DNA from: SURF-13 sp038924245
GTDB lineage: Bacteria; Pseudomonadota; Gammaproteobacteria; SURF-13
DNA: 64,000 nt
Direction of reading: 5' to 3'
Assembly (NCBI GenBank): GCA_038924245.1
Contig: JBCKVB010000002.1
Location: 6,658-70,657 of the forward strand
The notes under the pieces were generated by a model, which was not told the DNA's origin, did not search any database, and saw nothing but the letters and a program-made list of their open reading frames with translations. Shown here piece after piece: positions 60,069-64,000 of the stretch. A program made the position numbers and the translations under genes. How positions within the stretch are numbered: the first letter of the stretch is position 1; every line of letters starts with the position of its first letter.

Positions 60069-61217
60069 ATGAATCTGCACGAATTCCAGGCCAAACAATT
60101 ACTCACTGACTACGGCATCCCGGTGCCCGGCGGCAAGCCAGCGCGCTCCGTCGAGGAGGCGCTCGGCGTGGCGCGCGCACTCGGCGGAGAGAGCTGGATC
60201 GTCAAGGCGCAGGTGCACGCGGGCGCGCGCGGCAAGGCTGGTGGCGTAAAGCGCGTGCACGGCTTGAATGAATTGAAAAGCACGGTGAGCGCGCTGCTTG
60301 GCGCGCGCCTTGTCACCGCGCAAACCACGCCTCAGGGCTTGCCGGTGTCAGTGGTGCTGGTGGATCGCCCGTGCGAGATCGCGCGCGAACTGTATCTCGC
60401 GTTGACCGTGGATCGCGCACGCGAGCGCGTGCTGGTCATGGCGTCTGGCAGCGGCGGGATGGAGATCGAAACCCATCCGCATCAAATACAAACGCTACAC
60501 GCGGATCCGCTGGTGGGTTTGCAGCCTTACCAGTGCCGCGAACTCGCCTTCGCGCTGGGTCTGGCGGATAAACAAGTGAGTGCGTTCACGCAGCTTGCGC
60601 GTGCGCTGTATCGCCTGTTCGTGGACAAAGATGCAAGCCTGGTGGAGATCAATCCATTGATTGTCACCCCGGCGGGTGAGTTGATCGCGCTCGACGCCAA
60701 GATCATTTTGGACGACAACGCGCTGTATCGCCATGCCGATCTGGCGGCGCTGCGTGATGTGACGCAAGAAGACGAGCGCGAGGCGGCGGCGCGCCAATTC
60801 GGCCTCAACTACATCACGCTCGACGGCAACATCGCGTGCATGGTGAACGGCGCGGGACTCGCCATGGCGACCATGGATTTAATCAAGCTGCACGGCGGCG
60901 AACCGGCCAATTTTCTTGATGTCGGCGGCGGCACCACGGCGGAAAAAGTGGCCGAGGCGTTCAAGCTGATTTTGTCCGACAAAAAAGTGAAAGCGATTCT
61001 GGTCAACATCTTCGGCGGCATCGTGCGCTGTGATTTGATCGCCGAAGGTATTATCAAGGCGGTGTCCGAGGTCGGTATCACGTTGCCGGTGGTGGTTCGC
61101 CTCGAAGGTAACCGTGCGCCGGAGGCGCGCGAATTGTTACGCGCCAGCAAGCTCAAAATCATCGCCGCAAACGATCTCACCGACGCGGCGCAGAAAGTCG
61201 CGGCTGCGGCGGCGTAA
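60069..61217 (+). CDS. sucC: succinate-CoA ligase (ADP-forming) beta subunit
   Basis: A 382-residue ATP-grasp subunit of the TCA-cycle enzyme making succinate and ATP from succinyl-CoA. It opens MNLHEFQAKQLLTDYGIPVPGG and keeps VKAQVHAGARGKAGGVKRV, EINPLIVTPAGELIALDAKI and the C-terminal FLDVGGGTTAEKVAEAFKLILSDKKVKAILVNIFGGIVRCDLIAEGI. The neighbours upstream are the divergent pilSR genes. sucD follows after 6 bp. Confidence 0.96.
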   Translation: MNLHEFQAKQLLTDYGIPVPGGKPARSVEEALGVARALGGESWIVKAQVHAGARGKAGGVKRVHGLNELKSTVSALLGARLVTAQTTPQGLPVSVVLVDRPCEIARELYLALTVDRARERVLVMASGSGGMEIETHPHQIQTLHADPLVGLQPYQCRELAFALGLADKQVSAFTQLARALYRLFVDKDASLVEINPLIVTPAGELIALDAKIILDDNALYRHADLAALRDVTQEDEREAAARQFGLNYITLDGNIACMVNGAGLAMATMDLIKLHGGEPANFLDVGGGTTAEKVAEAFKLILSDKKVKAILVNIFGGIVRCDLIAEGIIKAVSEVGITLPVVVRLEGNRAPEARELLRASKLKIIAANDLTDAAQKVAAAAA

Positions 61218-61223
61218 CGGCAC

Positions 61224-62120
61224 ATGTCCATTCTGGTCAATAAAAACACCCGTGTCATCTGCCAGGGCTTCACCGGCAAGCAGGGCACGTTTCACTCCGA
61301 GCAGGCCATTGCCTACGGCACCCACATGGCCGGTGGCGTGACGCCGGGCAAGGGCGGGGAGACGCACCTTAGCCTACCGGTGTTCAACACCGTGCGCGAG
61401 GCGGTGCGTGAAACCGGCGCGGACGCGACCATGATCTACGTGCCCGCGCCGTTTGCGGCGGATGCGATTCTGGAAGCGGCGGATGCGGGCATTACAGTCA
61501 TCGTGTGCATCACCGAAGGCATTCCGGCGCTCGACATGCTGAACGTCAAGGTCGCGCTGAAAAATTATCCTGAGGCGCGCCTCATCGGGCCGAACTGCCC
61601 CGGCGTCATCACGCCGGGCGAGTGCAAGATCGGCATCATGCCGGGTGTGATACACAAACCCGGGCGCATCGGTATCGTGTCGCGCTCCGGCACGCTCACT
61701 TATGAAGCGGTGCACCAGACCACGCAAAACGGTTTAGGACAAAGCACCTGTGTCGGCATCGGCGGCGATCCGATACAAGGCATGAATTTTATTGATTGCC
61801 TGGAATTGTTCGAGCAAGACCCGCAAACCGAAGGCATCATTCTGGTGGGCGAGATCGGCGGCAGCGCGGAAGAGGCCGCCGCCGGCTATATCAAAGCACA
61901 CGTGCGCAAACCCGTGGCTGCCTACATCGCGGGACAAACCGCGCCGCCCGGCAAGCGTATGGGGCACGCGGGCGCGATCATCTCCGGCGGCGCGGGCACG
62001 GCGGCGCACAAAATCGCCGCGCTGGAAGCGGCGGGAGTGGCCATCGCGCGCTCGCCCGCCGAGATGGGGAGCGCCATGGCCGCGCTGCTGCAACGCGCGA
62101 AAAAATCCGCCGCGCGATGA
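61224..62120 (+). CDS. sucD: succinate-CoA ligase alpha subunit
   Basis: A 298-residue CoA-binding subunit. The CoA motif (ICQGFTGKQGTFHSEQAIAYGTHMAGGVTPGKGG), the conserved RLIGPNCPGVITPGECKIGIMPG and the active-site phosphohistidine in KRMGHAGAIISGGAGTAAHKIAAL are all intact. It overlaps nadE by 4 bp (ATGA), so these genes are translated together. Confidence 0.97.
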   Translation: MSILVNKNTRVICQGFTGKQGTFHSEQAIAYGTHMAGGVTPGKGGETHLSLPVFNTVREAVRETGADATMIYVPAPFAADAILEAADAGITVIVCITEGIPALDMLNVKVALKNYPEARLIGPNCPGVITPGECKIGIMPGVIHKPGRIGIVSRSGTLTYEAVHQTTQNGLGQSTCVGIGGDPIQGMNFIDCLELFEQDPQTEGIILVGEIGGSAEEAAAGYIKAHVRKPVAAYIAGQTAPPGKRMGHAGAIISGGAGTAAHKIAALEAAGVAIARSPAEMGSAMAALLQRAKKSAAR

Positions 62121-63739
62121 GCACGCGTTTGCGCATCGCCGCCGCCCAGCTCAACCTATGCGTGGGCGACGTGCGCGGCAATGCCCGGAAGATCATCGCC
62201 GCCGCGCATCAAGCGCGCGATGAATTGCACGCCGACGTGGTGGTGTTTCCCGAGCTCGCGCTCACCGGTTATCCGCCGGAGGATTTGCTGCTGCGCCCCG
62301 GCCTGCACGCGCAGGTGCGGGGAGGCATTGAGGAGCTGAAGCGCGGGATCAACGGCATCGCCGTGGTGTTCGGCTATCCGCATCAGGAAGACCATCATCT
62401 CTACAATGCCGCCGCATTGTTGCGCGATGGCGCTATCGTGGCGCGTTACTTTAAACAGCATCTGCCGAATTACGGCGTGTTTGACGAAAAGCGCTATTTC
62501 ACCGCGGGCGATCAGGCCTGCGTGGTGGATATCAAAGGCGTGCCCACCGCGCTCAGCATTTGCGAAGATATCTGGATGCCGGGGCCGATACGGCAGGCGC
62601 GCGAGGCCGGCGCGCGCCTGTTCATCAACATCAACGCCTCGCCGTTTCACCTCGCCAAGGGCGAAGAGCGCGTGGCGCTGCTCAGGCAGCGCGCGCAGCA
62701 GGGCGAGATGCCCATCGTGTATGTCAACCTGGTGGGCGGGCAGGACGAACTGGTATTTGACGGCGAATCGCTCGCGGTGGACGCGCAAGGCCAACTCATG
62801 CTGCGCGCACCGGCCTTTGCGGAAGGACTGTTTCCGTTGGATTTGCAGGTGAACGGCGAGATCGTTGTGCAGCCGGGCGAGTGCCGCGCGCCGCTGAGCG
62901 AGGAACAAAGCGCGTACCAGGCGCTGGTATTGGGCGTGCGCGATTACGTGAACAAAAACGGATTTAACGGCGTGGTGATCGGCGTCTCCGGCGGCATAGA
63001 CTCCGCGCTGACCCTGGCCATCGCCGTGGACGCCCTGGGCGCCGAACGCGTCGAGGCCGTGCTCATGCCCTCGCGCTACACCGCATCCATCAGCGTTGAG
63101 GACGGCAAGGCGGTGGCCGATGCCTTGGGCGTGAAACACAGCCTGATCTCCATCGAGCCCGCCTTTCAAGCCTTTTTGGACAGCCTCAAAGGAGAATTCG
63201 CCGGGCTGGCTACCGAGGTCACCGAAGAAAATATCCAGGCGCGTTGCCGTGGCGTGATTCTGATGGCCATCGCCAACAAGAAACGCAACATTGTGCTCTC
63301 CACCGGCAACAAGAGCGAGATGTCGGTGGGTTATGCGACGCTGTACGGTGACATGGCGGGCGGCTTCGCGCCGCTCAAGGACGTGCCAAAACTGCTCGTC
63401 TACCGCCTCGCCGAGTATCGCAACCGTATCAAGCCCGTGATTCCGCGCCGCACGTTCGAGCGCGCGCCCACCGCCGAGCTGGCGCCCGGCCAAAAAGACA
63501 CCGATTCACTGCCTCCTTATTCCGTCCTCGATCCCATACTCAAGATGTATGTCGAGCAAGACAAGCGCACCGAGGATATCGTCGCCGCCGGTTTCGACGA
63601 GCAGACCGTCAGGCGCGTGATCCGCATGGTGGACCGCAACGAATACAAACGCCGTCAGGCCGCGCCGGGTGTGCGCATCACCCAGCGTGCCTTTGGCCGC
63701 GATCGGCGTTATCCTATTACCTGGGGTGAGGCGCGTTAG
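62117..63739 (+). CDS. nadE: glutamine-dependent NAD+ synthase
   Basis: A 540-residue two-domain enzyme. The N-terminal nitrilase-like glutaminase (LRIAAAQLNLCVGDVRGNARKI; Glu in VVFPELALTGYPPEDLLL; catalytic Cys in ALSICEDIWMPG) feeds ammonia to the C-terminal synthetase (GVSGGIDSALTLAIAVDALG P-loop; STGNKSEMSVGYATLYGDMAGGFAPLKDVPKLLVYRLAEYRN). I chose the ATG at 62117, inside the sucD stop; the longer frame to 61796 is antisense-like noise. A PII gene follows, as in many proteobacteria. Confidence 0.96.
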   Translation: MSTRLRIAAAQLNLCVGDVRGNARKIIAAAHQARDELHADVVVFPELALTGYPPEDLLLRPGLHAQVRGGIEELKRGINGIAVVFGYPHQEDHHLYNAAALLRDGAIVARYFKQHLPNYGVFDEKRYFTAGDQACVVDIKGVPTALSICEDIWMPGPIRQAREAGARLFININASPFHLAKGEERVALLRQRAQQGEMPIVYVNLVGGQDELVFDGESLAVDAQGQLMLRAPAFAEGLFPLDLQVNGEIVVQPGECRAPLSEEQSAYQALVLGVRDYVNKNGFNGVVIGVSGGIDSALTLAIAVDALGAERVEAVLMPSRYTASISVEDGKAVADALGVKHSLISIEPAFQAFLDSLKGEFAGLATEVTEENIQARCRGVILMAIANKKRNIVLSTGNKSEMSVGYATLYGDMAGGFAPLKDVPKLLVYRLAEYRNRIKPVIPRRTFERAPTAELAPGQKDTDSLPPYSVLDPILKMYVEQDKRTEDIVAAGFDEQTVRRVIRMVDRNEYKRRQAAPGVRITQRAFGRDRRYPITWGEAR

Positions 63740-63769
63740 CGCCGAACGACACGCCATATCTTTTTTATC

Positions 63770-63792
63770 CCCTCCCCCTGTCAGGGGGAGGG
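63770..63792. repeat. CCCTCCCCCTG hairpin
   Basis: CCCTCCCCCTG pairs with CAGGGGGAGGG around a single T. It resembles the REP-like hairpins at 7418-7475 and lies between nadE and the PII gene. Confidence 0.75.
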
Positions 63793-63854
63793 TTAGGGTG
63801 GGGGTAAGAGGTTAAAGAACATTCAGCAGTGAAATAGGCACCGAGGACCACAAC

Positions 63855-64000
63855 ATGAAAAAACTGGAAGCGATCATCAAGCCGTTCAAATTGGACGACG
63901 TGCGCGAGGCACTGTCCGAGATCGGCATCACCGGCATGACCGTCACCGAAGTCAAAGGCTTCGGCAGACAAAAAGGCCACACCGAGCTCTACCGCGGGGC
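63855..64000 (+). CDS. glnB: PII nitrogen regulatory protein, 3'-truncated by window edge
   Basis: The first 48 codons of a PII protein: MKKLEAIIKPFKLDDVREALSEIGITGMTVTEVKGFGRQKGHTELYRG, which continues into the T-loop at the window edge. The uridylylation Tyr (in the TELYRG stretch or just beyond) is at the expected place. PII senses ATP/ADP and 2-oxoglutarate and controls glutamine synthetase and ammonium transport. Whether it is GlnB or GlnK cannot be told from this part; the nadE neighbour is seen with glnB in related bacteria. Confidence 0.93.
   Translation, partial: MKKLEAIIKPFKLDDVREALSEIGITGMTVTEVKGFGRQKGHTELYRG

Noticed and set aside
63770..63792. CCCTCCCCCTG hairpin as an intrinsic terminator of nadE
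   Set aside because: No T-run follows on the plus strand and the same type of hairpin is a dispersed repeat; listed only as a repeat.

Overview
The window is high-GC bacterial chromosome, most consistent with a gammaproteobacterium living as a sulfur-oxidising chemolithotroph. The gene neighbourhoods yggS-proC-yggT next to pilT-pilU, algH-ruvX-pyrR-pyrB-pyrC', dusB-fis-purH-purD, mreBCD-mrdA-rodA-mltB-rlpA-dacA-dat-lipB-lipA divergent from gatCAB, and pilS-pilR are typical of that class. The lifestyle inference rests on soxYZ, a TauE/SafE-type exporter, a Calvin-cycle-type class II aldolase and the GshA type known from Acidithiobacillus-like bacteria. The genus cannot be named from the sequence. 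No rRNA, tRNA, prophage, intact insertion sequence or CRISPR array was found.

Layout. 1-2.3 kb: pyruvate kinase (5' cut) and aldolase. 2.4-7.3 kb: VKOR-thioredoxin fusion, a membrane protein, a deletion remnant joining rubrerythrin to DUF3501, a CNP1-like protein and parE. 7.5-12 kb: yggT, proC, yggS and divergent pilTU. 12-17.8 kb: a tightly overlapping leftward block tonB, algH, ruvX, pyrR, pyrB, pyrC' and pyrK-like. 17.9-21 kb: gshB and gshA (glutathione), a small MITE-like element and a frameshifted CheW-like gene. 21-26.4 kb: purD, purH, fis, dusB, soxZ, soxY. 26.5-38.1 kb: M48 protease, a membrane glycosyltransferase candidate, psiE-like, plsY, folB-folK, a pteridine-reductase-like SDR, midA, cca, an NDUFA9-like epimerase and slt. 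38.1-40.7 kb: exporter, broken GST and MFS permease. 40.7-52.1 kb: lipoate genes and the cell-elongation/peptidoglycan cluster. 52.2-56.2 kb: gatC, gatA, a higBA toxin-antitoxin pair, gatB. 56.3-60 kb: decayed REC-GGDEF gene, pilR, pilS. 60-64 kb: sucC, sucD, nadE and the start of a PII gene.

The most unusual content is repeats. A 50-75 bp two-hairpin element occurs eight times, every time inside or at the end of a conserved protein gene (ruvX, purD, purH, dusB, slt, lipB twice, gatB), always in frame. It is read in four different frames, which are the only four that lack a stop. This resembles the palindromic coding elements of Rickettsia, but the sequence is not one I recognise. Three intergenic copies of a larger multi-hairpin repeat share its loop signature (RTCCYT) while their stems differ by compensated changes. 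Heptamer tandem repeats and other dispersed hairpins have also run into the ends of gshA, gshB, rlpA and pyrB.

Three single-base frameshifts (gshB, the cheW-like gene, lipA) and several deletion junctions (rubrerythrin/DUF3501, GST, REC-GGDEF) suggest either assembly error or active genome erosion. Read-level data would decide between them.
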